Shown in pieces: positions 1 through 13,081 of a stretch of DNA of 64,000 bases; position 1 is the stretch's first letter, and each line of letters starts with the position of its first letter. The translations under genes were made by a program, and so were the position numbers. This stretch comes from Crotophaga sulcirostris (lineage: Eukaryota; Chordata; Aves; Cuculiformes; Crotophagidae), in the NCBI GenBank assembly GCA_013397455.1, contig VYZB01000040.1:1849717-1913716 (forward strand), given 5' to 3'. The notes under the pieces were generated by a model. It did not search any database, was not told the DNA's origin, and saw only the letters and a program-made list of their open reading frames with translations.

Positions 1-3000
1 ACTGTCGGGTAAAGTAACAAGCTCTCCTTGGGAAATTTACTTCCCTGTAGTAAATCAAATTCTACTCAAAGTCCTTTCTGTTCATGTATTAACACTGTTC
101 TCACATTGTAAGGAATAGCAAATGTGCTTCCATAGAGAGAAATACAGAAACACAGGTACACTATTACTGGAGATGTCCCCTGAGCCTTTTAAATTTTGAA
201 TTCAAAGCATTTTGTCCGGTTTATTAGATTCTGTGAATCTGGAAATCCCATGCTTGCCTGTGCACGAGCAATCTGATCATGTAGTAGTAAGGTTCAATAG
301 CAGTTCATCTGGCTGCATGCATCAAACCTCCCAATAAAATAATGGGAACAGCATATTCCATTGCTTTCAATAAAAAAACACTCCAAAAAATACAATGAAA
401 TATATCATGGCACTTTCCACTGTGCTATGTAGGCTCAGGTCCTTCATAGATTCTTATATATTCTTCCTGTAAAGAAACAAACTTCCTAAATGGCAAAACT
501 GAAAAAATTTTTCATTTCTGCTGAAGAAGGTATTTTCAGTTTATAAGAGATTTCTTGCACACTCAAGCAAGGAACTTTTAGAAGAGGTATTCTGCTTGGT
601 GTGGGCAGAGCTATGAGGAAGGACAGGCTGAAAAAAGTTTAGAAGAGGGCTCTGAAAGCCATGGGACCACCCAACAACATGTAACAGTACTATTTTAGGT
701 TTCTGCCACAAGAACCAAGGAGTATCATTTCAGATACTGAAACAGTTGTACTAGGAAGAAATCATGTCCAGGAAGCAAACAGAGTAGATTTTGCAGGAAC
801 AACAGAGATCCATCAGACATGCAGAAAGACCCTTTTCAAGTACTGAAAAGGTGATCAGGGGAGAAGAAGGTTTGAATGAGATTCAGCCACATGAGTGGGA
901 GATAAATGGCCTTGTAAGGGAAAACAAAGTAAACCTCATTATAAATAATCAAATCTCTATCTTCTCTAAATTACAGTGGAAACATGCTATGGAGATGAGC
1001 AGCCAGGACCAGTAACACTCTGGTCTCCAAAAGCTGGAAATACCCAGCTGCAGAAAGCATCAAATAGGTAGTAGGTAAGCAAGCCCTTGCAACACTCCTG
1101 GGGAGACATCAAGGACACATTCTGGGAGGGAGACTGGTCTGAGAAAGACTTGCAACAACACGCAAGGGAACAGACCCCTGTTTTGTTATTGCTGCACCCA
1201 GAATAATGCTTTCTACTAAAGAAATATCATGTTGTCATCTGCTTTTCCTAAAGAAAAAGACCGCTACTTAGGCTAAATGTATAGACCAGAATGCAGCAAT
1301 GTTTATTGGTATTGCACTCTTACTTGAAGGCTACAACTGCTGTCAGCACAATACAGACACTAAGGAAAGCTTACTCTCCGTGCACAAAACAGTCTATGAT
1401 ATTAACAGTTAAAGGAGATTTGTAAAAAAAGGGTCCAGAGGACCTAAGCCCATATAGAGAGGGAAGTAAAACCAGATCCATGCTCTCAGCCTGTTTCTGT
1501 GTTTGAGTCTGCCTCTCCGAATCTTCTGAAAAGCATCCTCCCAATCCACCCCACAGAAACTGTGTGGATCAGTGATTGAAGTAAACATCTTGTTTTCAAA
1601 TGTCTTTGCATGTAAAAGAGAGTAAAAAGATCAGCACTCAGAAACTCATACAAATACACATTTGGAACGCTGAGCTCTGTACTCACTCATGTTTCACTCC
1701 TCATATCGCTTCATTAGAGACTTACCCTCAACTGCTCTGCCTCAAACTGATGAAATCAAATCTTCACGATTGGAAGAATTTGCACTGAAATGCAGCCTGG
1801 GCCCATGAACTATATCTCCAAGCTGAGGACAATTTGATAGATGGTGTACTGACCACACAGGCAGGTTCAAAAGAAATCAGTTTAGAGTTCTGGAGAATTT
1901 TGAAAGTATTTTTTGATCAATGGTGCTTGGAAGTCTTAAGAACATTAATTCTGTAACCAGTTTGCCAAATTGTCTACCTTAGACCCAATTTATGAGCATA
2001 CGTGTCAAGATACATTTAAAATCCTTTGAGACTTCCAAGTACATGAATAACACACATATTTTTACTACCTTTTTTTAACATAACATCATATAAATCAAGT
2101 GAGAGAGCCAGGTTTCCTCAGCTAAGGAAAACTACTGCACTTAAAATAACAAAGGTAGTACTTATTTATTAAAGAACAATGTCCAAAATTCCTATTAAAT
2201 TCTGTCAAGAACAGTTTAATGCCACAGACTCTCAGGAACTGAAATTAACACATACTTTCTCAGAGGTTAAATTCACAACTTTTCTGTATCTGTGTTTTTC
2301 ATTCGTATGTTAAAGGTTAGGATGACCCTGGTTTCTCTTCTGAAAAGTGTACAAGTACCATGTTAAGAAACAAAAATATTACCTGAATGTACCCACTGTC
2401 TTTTCACTCAGTTGTTTATCAACTGTCTTGTGTCAAGGTACCATAAAATGTTTATCTACAAGGTATTTAAGGATGGTTATTTATCAGAAGCATTTCCTCG
2501 TGCTCTCTGAGATGGTGGTTGTGAATGAAGAGGTTTTGGAATGCCTTGTTAGCTAATTCAAGTTATCTTGATGGTGACTGTTGTCAGCAGTTGAAAAAGT
2601 TTCTCACTCTGGATGGTGAATAATGGTAGTTCAGGACACAGCGAAGGAAAATATGGGCCTTGCCATTTTCGTGCTTCCAGACAGTGGGGGTTTATGTGGC
2701 CAAAGGCTTGTGATGAGCAGCTATATTTTAAGTGAGCTATTCTGAGTGTATATTAAAGCATGCTGAGACTGTACTTAGAATGGAGACTAATAAATTATGT
2801 TAGGACTAACTTTTTATTGTTTTTTATAACCATCTTATAAAGTTGACAGGAGCATTTCTGTAGTGATTGAGTCTTAGACAGGAAAAGGAGCCTTGACGGT
2901 TGCTCCTTAGGTAAACATCCAATCAGCACAGTTGTAACCTTTATAGAAGAGCCTGTAATTTCCTTGACTGATGATAACATCCTGAATGATAAGGACCAGT

Positions 3001-5460
3001 ATGTCACTCTACAAAACTCTGACCTCATTCAAGCTGATTTCCTTGAGACTGACTCACTGTCACTTCTCTAAACACAACTACAGTTGGATTGTTGTGTAAT
3101 TCTTCATAAAATAATTGCACTTACTTTTCGTCTCAAGGAGATCCATTTGACTTTTTGGAAGATCCCCTTACTACCTTTGGCAGCATGCAAAGGTCAGTTG
3201 CGTTGAAGAAAATTGCTCATGTATGCTCCTGCTTTAGTTCTTTCTCTCTTAAAGGGTAATTTTACATTTTTTATGGGGCAGTGAAAAATACTAGTGGGTA
3301 TTTTTTGTTCTTAGCATCCAGGATACACTGTTCAGCAAGTGGTTTTCAGAATAAAAAAAAACCTGTTCCATGTACATACTAAGCCATCTAAGTAAGCATA
3401 GTTATCGACTGAACTATGGACAGAAAGGAAGGCTACCAAGATGCTGTTATTGCTCCAGGACAAACCCCTTCTCTGTCCCCTTCCAAGGCAGGGCACCCAT
3501 AATAGACCTGGGAAAGCAGAACCATGGTCCTGTTTTCTGGTGAATCAGCAGGCTGGTGGCAGTGGGAGCACTTTACTCACCGTGCTGGTCCTCAGAGACA
3601 TGCAGGAGACATCCTCAGAGTAGCAGCAGCATATCTCCTGCAGTTCTGTTGTGATGGGTGGTACTACATTGTCCCTTAATGAGTACAGAATGTGCCTAGT
3701 ACAGAACAGGAGGCCTTCTCCTTTGGTTTGGTGCAAAAGTCTTTGGTTGTTCCAAGGTTTTGTTTATTTGTTGTACTCACAGAAGACAATTCTTCCCAAA
3801 TCTCCACGAGCATCTTCATCCACATGTAACCTTCTCTTAACTCTGTACTGTTCCCCTCCCTACTGTTTCTTTATTTTCCCTTCCAAATGCAAAACCCATA
3901 TTTTGTACTCTTTCTCAGACTTTCTGTTTGCACTCTGACCTCTCAAACACCCTCATTCTACCTTCTGCCTCTTGTTCAGACTTTTGTATATCCCATATTA
4001 TTCAGTTCTCTTACTCTCTTCATCTTCTACATCACTCATTAGCTCAAAATCTTGATTAAGCATGAAAATCTCATTCCAAGCATTGAACAATTGTGGTGGA
4101 TCAAGTAAAAAAGACCAAGGACACACTGGGATGTTTGTCAGCAGAGTAGACAAAGGTGTGAGATAACTGGCAGCTCAGCAAAACTCTTTTCTTCCTGCAC
4201 GTATAAAAAACTAATACAGAAGAGATACATTGCAGAAACCCAAGTAAGAGAAAAATATTGGCCTTTCCACAAAGCACAATCTGAGTAATGTTAGCCTCCT
4301 TGGCTAAATCACAGCTGCACAGTTTAAGTTGACTCTTCCTTTAGCATTTCTTGCCATATTTAGTCTCACGTTGAATTTGCAAAAGTGAAAGCCTCATATC
4401 CATGTGGGGCCCCTGGGATCTGTGACATCTCAAACCAAGAGATCAAGCAAGAGAAAACACCATGAGAAAGACCATTCCATCCCCATATATCATTAACCCA
4501 TCAGGTGAGGCATACTAACTGGCATATTTACTTTTGACCTAAACTTCACACGAAACCATGTAACAGTCCAGACTTTGAAGGATTGCCTAGAAGAAAGGGA
4601 CACATCTACGAAGACTGACAGGCTTGTCTGTTAGAGTTTACTGAGTAGGATAACAAGAGAAAGGAAAATTGGATATAGAAGCAGATTACACATGACTTTT
4701 GAGTTCGCGAACCACATTTGATTTGGCAAGTCTGAGCAGAAGAAATTGTGCTGTCTGAGTCGGGGGTTAGTTTCAGCTAACAGAAAGTTTTATTTTTGAA
4801 AGAACAAAACCACATTAATACACTGTAAGTCTGTGAAGACATCTCACAACTGAAAATTGGCAACAGGCAGTCATTCCCTTCTAAATGTTACATGAGGGAA
4901 TTTGAAATAAAGTAAAATTAGATACCCCTAGAATGTTATTTCATCTTAAAAGAAAAAAAAAATAGATTCCCATGTAAATATTTCTTATTCTGTGTTGCTG
5001 TAACCAGAAGCCATTTGTTTTGGTGTTTTTTCATAAATATGGCATAGATAATGATAGTGATAACTGCAAAGAGACAGAGTGGATCTTTCTAAAGAACGTT
5101 TCCTAGTTCACTCAAAGATTTGAGGGCTGCCAGGAAGACAGAAATGGAAAGAAAGGTAAGAATCTTTCCTGCCAGGTCATCTTCCAGTGGGCACAGGCAC
5201 CAAGGTCTCTGCAAGGGAGGGCTTGGAGTTGATCATTATGAAACACACCAGAGGTGCATGGCAGTTCCTGTTTCCTCTCACTGGTTTTATGGTCACATCA
5301 TCAACAGTGTTTGAAACGTTCCAGACTGTGTAGAAGAATATGCCTTGGCTCATAAACACATATATCCTAGTTGCTTTTTGTTGGCCTTTTCTACGACAGT
5401 CATATTCACACTTCCAGCAGAAGCAAGAAAATTGGGTCTAAGCCAGGATAACATACAAGA
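1..5460. other. Unique AT-rich non-coding DNA
   Basis: No recognisable gene or repeat was found in this stretch. Open frames are all under 100 codons, occur on both strands at random, and show no family resemblance, domain motif or codon pattern. A pyrimidine-rich run at about 3815-4040 is the only compositional feature and is listed separately. The sequence is ordinary avian intergenic or intronic DNA as far as can be seen. Confidence 0.6.
3815..4040. repeat. Pyrimidine-rich low-complexity tract
   Basis: The plus strand is dominated by C and T over roughly 225 bases, with short CTTC, TTCC and TCTC words and few G residues. It has no unit structure and is not a clean microsatellite. It inflates the 95-codon open frame at 3651-3938, which I do not regard as coding. 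Confidence 0.5.
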
Positions 5461-5942
5461 GAATCATAGAATCATAGAATGCTTTGAGTTGGAAGGGACC
5501 TTAAAGATTATCTAGTTCCAACCCCCACACCCCGCCATGGGCAGGGACGCATTCCCCTAGGTCAGATTGGCCAAAGCCTCATCCAGCCTGGTCTTGAACA
5601 CCTCCAGGGATGGGGCATCTACCACCTCTCTGGATAACCTGTTACAGCACCTCACCACCTTCACAGTAAATAATTTCTTCCTAAAATTTAATCTAAATCT
5701 ACCCCCTTTCACCTTAAAACCACTACCCCTCATCCTATCACTACAGTCCCTGATAAAGAGCCTCTCCCCAGCTTTCCTGTAGCCCCTTTTCAGCACTGGA
5801 AGGCTACCATAAAGTCTCCTCAGGGCCTTCTCTCCTCCAGGCTGAACATCCCCGACTCTCTCAGTCTGTCCTCATATGGGAGATGCTCCAGCCCTCGGAT
5901 CCTCTTCATGGCCTCCTCTGGTCTCGCTCCAAGAGATCTACT
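5461..5942 (-). mobile_element. CR1 LINE, 5'-truncated, ATTCTATG-tail type
   Basis: Read on the minus strand, this ends at 5461 with the repeated GATTCTATGATTC tail characteristic of avian CR1. Just before the tail is the conserved 3' UTR (reverse complement of GAATGC...TTGGAAGGGACCTT). Upstream of that is the end of ORF2: the 79-codon minus-strand frame 5557-5796 contains RLFIRDCSDRMRG, FRLNFRKKLFT and PSLEVFKTRLDEALANL, the standard C-terminal end of the CR1 RT protein. Further 5' sequence, without a continuous frame, extends to about 5942 and matches the segment before RLF. A full CR1 is about 4.5 kb, so roughly nine tenths is missing from the 5' end, the usual result of incomplete target-primed reverse transcription. 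It is not expected to be functional. Confidence 0.95.
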
Positions 5943-8900
5943 CCAACTCACAATAAGAGTGATAGATTATTCTTTTTGGTGATAACAGAGAGTAATGCAA
6001 GCAGGGTAATGATCAACCCTCATCTTGTGTCCTTTTAAAACGCAGAAGGAGCTGGAATAACATTTAAAGGCAATGTATGGTTGGGAGGAGGAGAAGGAGA
6101 GTAACATTAGGGCTGGCAGACTGCTGTTTGGATGTCTTTGCAATGCTAGATGCCTTCCATATGGCCACTGCAGTAAGAGCCACCTCTGTAGTCTCTTTGA
6201 TCAAGTAGGTGCAAGGTCTGTAAATATCCCCTTGGGTACTCTTTGTTCCTCCCCTTGCAATTTCCCACAGTGGGAAACGCCGCAGTGCTCCATCTGAAGT
6301 AAAGATAAAAAACCAAATCCACTGACTGCTCTGAGGAGACTTTCTCCACAGCCTTTCCCTCTCCCTACAGTTACCAATGAGCACTCAGGTGTAGCAAAGT
6401 GTCTTTCACATTTCTGTGGCCTCACAGTGAGACTTCACTGCTCTTATCCCTTACAAATCACACTTTGATACATAAGAGTTTGGGTGCTTTTCAATATTTT
6501 AGTAACATTGCTGTAACATCTTAATTATGGTTGTGTTTGCAAAGAAGCAGTCACAGGTGTTGCTAACTCGGATTGGTGCTGGGGACAGGCAAATCCTCTG
6601 GAACCAGTTTCAGTAGAAACTAATCCTAAGAAAAGCCTGCCTAAACGTTCAGCATTAGACTGGGTACAAGAGGCAGAAAGAGCTGACAGCCAATTAAATG
6701 TACTGGAAAATGAAGGGAAATGCGGGGGTGGAAGAAAAATGGAGATATTTTGCTGTTCCCCGACTGTTGCTTTTGAGAAAGTCATTCCATCCCGAATTTC
6801 TCCAATGCCATATCCCTTGTAAGGTTTCAAAGCCAACATTTAAAATATATTTTTAAGCATACCCATGTCTGAAAGTTAAAGCCCTTTGGGGGAGAATAAA
6901 AGAAGGACTTCAAAGTACTAAAATGCTAAATCTGGCAACTTGTTTTTAATGGAAGTAAAAACCTGCACGATTTAATACTTTCAAGTGTAATAAGAAGAGA
7001 AATGTCACACGTAGAGTTCAATTTCTACCCATGGATTTGTGCCCCTGTTTTAACAAATTCTAACTTAAATGCTTCCACCACAATTGAAAAGCGTTTTACT
7101 GACCTCAAGCTCATTGTACAGCAGAGGTTCAACAGTATTTCTAGGACTGGGATCAAAGAAGTTGTGGTTTTCAAAGCAGCTAGCTAGCCTGATGTGAGCA
7201 AAATCCAGCTGGCTAACATTTTGCAATCCAGCAAGCGCCGAAACTCCTCAATTGTGGACTTCTTTTCAGGATGGGTTTCTACAAGTAGCATCAAAATCTA
7301 TTTTAACCTCAGAGAAGTCTCTAGTCTCTTCCTCTCTAAAGAGCACTGCTGCACATGATGCTGCACAATGACCCAGGTTGCATTCAGCCCCACAGTTTGA
7401 CCAACCTGAACACTGGCATTCAGCTACACTTATTCAGATTGACTTCTGGTGTTCATGGCTTGGCTTTGGTCCTGAACAACAGCCTTTTTACATGTAACAC
7501 AACATGAAATCAATGGATTTTTGTTACTTAAATCAAGAGCAAAATCTAGTCTTCTTGTTTAATTTTTTAAAATCTCTTTGCTTTGTAATTATTTTCTCAC
7601 CATCTCAGCTTTCACATACTTGAGCACCTGGTTTTAATACTCTGGACATAGGACGGAATTCTGAATGTTGCCACCAAACTGATGCATGTCCTGAGATATT
7701 GGTCAGGATTTGTTTCATAAGGTAACACTAATGCAGTAAATATTGTCATCTATGTGCCGGGTTATTTTCAGCTCTGCAGTGAGAAACTGCTGTCTTAGAT
7801 AATAGAATGTCTGCAAGTTATTAAATTTTGACCATTGAACCTACTGGTACTTAACAGGGACGTTAAGATTAATGTTTATGATGTGTTTTGGAGATGAAAG
7901 CTGCACCAACAGGTGATTTATGATTTGATTGTGGAGCCAGCATGCCTGACTAGTGGGAGCAGCCTGAAACTGCAGTCAGGCATGAGGACTCATCTGCTGT
8001 GCCCAGCCTGGCACAGGACTGGTTCTTCTTAGTGTGCAATGGCACAGGAGAGCTGAGGGACCTAAACCAGGAGACTCAGCTGTGTATTTTCAGTCTGGTT
8101 TAGCTGGCATAAATACCAACTAAAATACAATGCTAGGGCAAAACAGCATACATGGCAGTAACAAAAGCACAGTTCAGAGCGTCTGCATAAGTCCCTGAGG
8201 AGACCAGGCATAGTGATATGACCTTGCACAGCTCAGGTAGACTGAAGGGGTGTAGCAGTTAAGGATAATGCAAACTTTTTTAATAAACAGTGGGATATCA
8301 CAAATCAATCCAGAGTAAAATCATTGGTCGCTTTGGAGTGGTAACCCCAGAAGAAGAACATACAGAGCAGGGAGCTGCCTAGAGCTAATTGGGATGTATT
8401 AAACACACATATTTGAATTCCTACCTCTCCCTATATGTTGAAGGTCTAGGTAATCTCTGCTGACTTTGGAGTCAAAGCCATGTGCACAACCCCAGATGAC
8501 CACTAAAATGAACATGTGTAAGTAAAAACTCAGCCTTCAGCCCAAGGCAAAATGTAATGCTTTATTTTATGAAATTTAGTTTTCTCACCAAACCAATCAA
8601 CTCTAATCAACATCTTCCTCTTGGCAGGAGCTGTCAAGACACAGAACAGGCTGGCTGATAGGGGAAAAAAAGGTTATGCTCTATCTGTCCTGTTGAACCT
8701 GTGCTGCAATAAAGTCTGTCAGACAAGAGTTATATGGTCAAGAAGAAAGTAAGGTCTGGACCCTAGATCTTACCATCTCGTCTGAGTGCCCTGATCTGTA
8801 GGCTACTGTCCATCCTCCTTATTCATCATCCCAGACATATGTTGCCTCACAAACAGCTTTGGCCAAACCATTCGCTGGAGGCATGACTTACCATCTGTTT

Positions 8901-11900
8901 AGCCAAACTAAAGCCAAGACAACAAAACTGACTGACTGACCCAACACATTGTTAACACAGTACTAATTTCAACACACTTGAAAAACAAACAGCTAAATAA
9001 GTTTGGTGCTCAGCAAGCTTCCTTTGCTGAGATGTCCTGGAATCATGAGGCAAAAGATCCATACATACAGAGAGTTTCCCCTTAAGAAACAACTCATTGA
9101 GGCTTTATCTGAAGAGGGAACTCTTATTTCAGGAGAGGAAGAGAGGAAGGACTAGGAAAATGACTATCTGCCGTTTACAGACATACTCAATTTTGGTGCT
9201 CATAACAATTAGCATATCAGTGCCAATGGTAATTTGCTAGTCTCTGCCTGTGCTGATATTGGCTGCAGGGAGGGTGAGCTCCACAGCATCTTGCCATTCT
9301 GAGCTGTCTAGTTATCCACATTACCCTCATATGGAAACTAGGGCAGACAGTCAGATATGTGTGCAACCATGTCTCTTTCTAATGCATAGTGAGGATGTGG
9401 TAAGTGCAGCCTAAGACCCAGAAGCTGGGAAAAGTTCCCACATTTTGGCTGTATCCATTTAATTTCTGGAGGGTTTTGGTGAGAAGTTTGGCATAAACTA
9501 CAAAAGTACAACACAGCAACACTTCATAGATGATTGATGTAGATTATCACACCTCTCAAGATGTTTCCCTCTCTCCTGCAGTGTCCCGGATATCTTAGCC
9601 AAGCAGATGTTCACCATTACTTTGAACCATGGAAAAATGTAGGATTCACACTAAAGGAAAAAAATACAGAACATGGAAGACATCTGAACTATTCTCTATT
9701 TGCTTTGTCTTGCAAGTAATCAGGAATTTGTTTTTTTCTGAGTCAGAGCTGGAGCTGGAACATAGACACTTCACGTTCTGCAGGGATCTTACTATCCAGT
9801 ACCTCCAGCCACTAGGAAAGATGAGGCCTGCATCCCTCCCACAAAACACTGTCCCATTTTTATGTAGAAAAGCAACACATTTCTGTGAATCAGCCAGAGG
9901 AAGAAAGAAAACATCTTTCTGATGATATTCCACTCAATTTCTTATTCCAGCATATTATTGTGCACAGCATCTGCAGGAGGAAAGAAAGTCCTCGCTGCCC
10001 TTAAGATGCAATGGCTGCCGACTCCATTGTCTTTCTGGGGGTAATGTTTGTTCCGTAATTATAACCCCTGCTCCTTCTCAGTCATGAAGCATTCAATTTC
10101 TGTAACATTTCAAGACTCATTTCTATCTAATACGAAACGCATCCCTTGAAGATTTCCAGGAAAACTATCAGTGATAAAAATCCACTGTTGTCCGTTGTTG
10201 GCACTGAAGAAAGGCTGTTGGGACATGGCATGTAGCCATTCCCTCCCACATTTCCTTCCCAGTGTTATCAGTGTTGTCACTGACCCAAATAAAAGCATTG
10301 TTCCCTGAAGCAGAGAGAGTAAAGTTATTCTGAACTGGTAAGACTCCTCCCAACTATTCTCTGCTTGGACTCCATTACCAGAAAGATGGTCCCCATCTGA
10401 CTTGGCTGTTCCTCTTGGAATAACCCCAGATCTTCTCTATACTCCAAGCAATCTGACCTCTTTCCATCTCTCAGCAGCTTATTTACCCATGGAGCACCAC
10501 AGAACAAAAAGCTTACCAGAGAAGGAAGGTCCAAACTGCTCTCCAAGGGCTCACCTCACCAGGAAACGTGAGGGTAAGTTTTATTTAACAACACACTAGC
10601 CTGTTTACAACATGTTTCAAATACAACGTGGCTGCTGGAAATGGTGCCTTTTCGGACCCTTGTGTGAAAGGCAATGGTTATTGCATGTGGCACCTCCTTC
10701 CTCTTCAAGCCAAGCCAAGCATTACTGCTCGGCTTGCACTGCTCTTTGCAGTAAAGACAGCATTTGACCTGGTTGTCCATCAGCTTTTCCCTGAGGCCCA
10801 GGGAATCCAAACCTGTGGCGGTGTCCGTGTCTGGCTCCACTCCTCTGCTAGGCCTGCAAATGGCGACGGTTGGTACTTTTTGTGCACTCTCAGGAAAAGG
10901 CAGTGCTGCTGAAGGCCAGGGTTTGTGAAAGACACCTATTTTTCTTTTCCTTTTTTTCCCTTTTCTGGGGATTTTTTTCACTCCCTTCTCCCTCTTCACC
11001 CCACACTTTCCCTGGGCCTCTTCCAAGAACAACCCTTGTGCCATTCTCTCCCACCAAAGGCACAAAGAACTTCTTTTACCGACCCACTGACTGTTCAGGA
11101 TACAAAGAAGTTAAACTAACAAAACAGCAATGAAACAGCCCGTTACAGGCAGGTCTGGATGAGTCACAGAAATAAAGAGTAGGAAGGGATTTAAGAGGCC
11201 ACCTTCCCCTCTCCCCCAAGGCAGCAAAAGTGTTTTCTCCTACGACATTTTCATTTCTCCTTCTTTAAAGTACAGCAAGCTCTTGGTTTCTCCCCAGGAA
11301 CAGTATCCATTGCCAGGATTTATCACTCCTCAGAACAAGCTTGCCCAGTATTTGTGCTTATTAAGAGAATACACCACATTTAATTATAGAGTTTAACCCC
11401 AGAACAAAACACCATCTGAAAACAGCATGTTAAGGGCACATTTAATCTTGGAAAGAGGCTATTATTCCTCTCTGAAAGTGTTTCTACTTACAAGATTTGG
11501 GTTGCCTGCTGGCTGAGCTCCAGCCGGATTCAGATGTAGTGAATGCTAGATGCACTGTAGAGTCTGTGGCATCATTGTCAGATATCTACTGTAGTATGCA
11601 GAGATTTAGAAAGGAAAATTGAAGATCTAGAAAGAAAACTGGAATTAACACATTCAACTGCTTAAAACACGCAAACACTAGTTCCACATTTGCTTTTGCA
11701 TTCAGCCATACTTAGATGTGGCATCATCTCAGCATTACTACCCTCACAACATCCATCAGAAACTCTGCTGACCACCGCAGCAGAGATATCCACCTTGTTA
11801 TCCTCATCTTGCACAAAAGCATAAGGGAATTTGTCCCCTTGCCTCCTGACACAGGCCCACATCATGCACCGTATACTCTACTATCACTTGTGCCTCATTT

Positions 11901-12962
11901 GGAGATTGGTTTGTCCTTTCATTTATTTTATTCTAAGTAGAAGGCTATTCTCATTGCTTCAATGATAGGGAAAGGTCTTCTACTTCTTTTGGACTAAACG
12001 TGAACACAGAATGGGGTACCATCTCTTCACACATCTCAGAGTACCTACAGGATCCACAGTACTGGTAACCACAGTTACCTTAGACCCCAGTGGGTAAACA
12101 ACTCCAGGAAAGTGGAAGCCCAGAGGTGTGAGCAGGGCAGTCCCCCAGGGCATGGTGGGACCAGAACCATGGTAGCCTCTGGTGTGAGAGCTCACAGTTT
12201 TAGGAGGAAAACCTCGCTGGGCACAGAGGCGGTAGAAGTGCTTTATGGTAGTGCTCTCGCTCTCCTACAGCACGTGCACAAAGCTCAGGGAGCTCTGGAA
12301 GGTGAGGCAGTTCCAAAGGTAATAAAACAAACTGCAAGAACACACAGCACATATAAAATTGCAAAACGCAGTTTGTCTCCTTCATCTCAAAATACAGAGG
12401 CCACTGGGGACCTACATGGGGTTTTCTCTGGTGTGGCACAACATGGTGTCACCTGGAGACCAGCTGAGGGTTTCCTTACTAATAGACAAATAACGTTCCT
12501 CAACAAACACTGTTAAATTAAAGCCTGCTACTGTGATATGAGCTGGTCTGCAGCTGTGCAGCTCTTGGTTTGCATCTGTCTGCAGCTGTCCACAGGTTCC
12601 TTGTCCCTTTGCACAGGTCAGGCATGGTCACCCACTGCATTTCACCAGCGAGACATGGCTCAATAAAAGGGCACCTGCATTCTGTCCCCATGCCAACACC
12701 ATTAACAAAATATCACTACCATTATTCTCAATGGGGTCAAAACGATTTTCACATCAAGGTCTTGCAAACAAAGGAAGCCTGTCATCTACAGGGTAAATAT
12801 TAACAGCCCTTGGACTATTTGTTGTCTAATTAAGTGCTTTTATGGAATATTTCCTGTGCATGCAAAATCTGGACGCTGCTTCTGTTGGGTACAAATCTGT
12901 GGGTGTATTAACTGCTGTAAGATAAAGCAAAACAAAGAAACAACAACAAATAAAACCCCACA
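5943..12962. other. Unique non-coding DNA up to the assembly gap
   Basis: Seven kilobases without a recognisable mobile element. The longest open frame of the window lies here (minus 10556-11065, 169 codons). Its lysine-rich N-terminal part simply reads the polypurine complement of a pyrimidine tract, and the rest matches no family I know. At 12271-12301 a short segment is flanked by a good acceptor and donor sequence (see findings). No gene is called. Confidence 0.55.
10936..11032. repeat. Pyrimidine-rich low-complexity tract
   Basis: About 95 bases with T and C runs (for example TTTTTCTTTTCC and TTCTCCCTCTTC) on the plus strand. Its complement encodes the KGKKRKRK-like run inside the 169-codon minus frame and explains why that frame stays open. 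Confidence 0.65.
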
Positions 12963-13081
12963 NNNNNNNNNNNNNNNNNNNNNNNNNNNNNNNNNNNNNN
13001 NNNNNNNNNNNNNNNNNNNNNNNNNNNNNNNNNNNNNNNNNNNNNNNNNNNNNNNNNNNNNNNNNNNNNNNNNNNNNNNNN
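12963..13081. other. Assembly gap (119 N)
   Basis: A run of N of 119 bases. The left flank is A/C-rich (AACAACAAATAAAACCCCACA), which suggests a low-complexity or repeat tract that failed to assemble. The open frames that read through the gap are artefacts of unknown bases. Confidence 0.99.

Noticed and set aside
600..660. GGACAGGCTG-containing segment resembling the CR1 block before LGLFSLE
   Set aside because: The resemblance covers only about a dozen bases, and no neighbouring CR1 block follows in order.
10556..11065. Longest open frame in the window, 169 codons on the minus strand
   Set aside because: Its basic N-terminal stretch is the complement of a pyrimidine-rich tract, which keeps the frame free of stops. 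The remaining residues match no family known to me, and overlapping plus frames are equally open.
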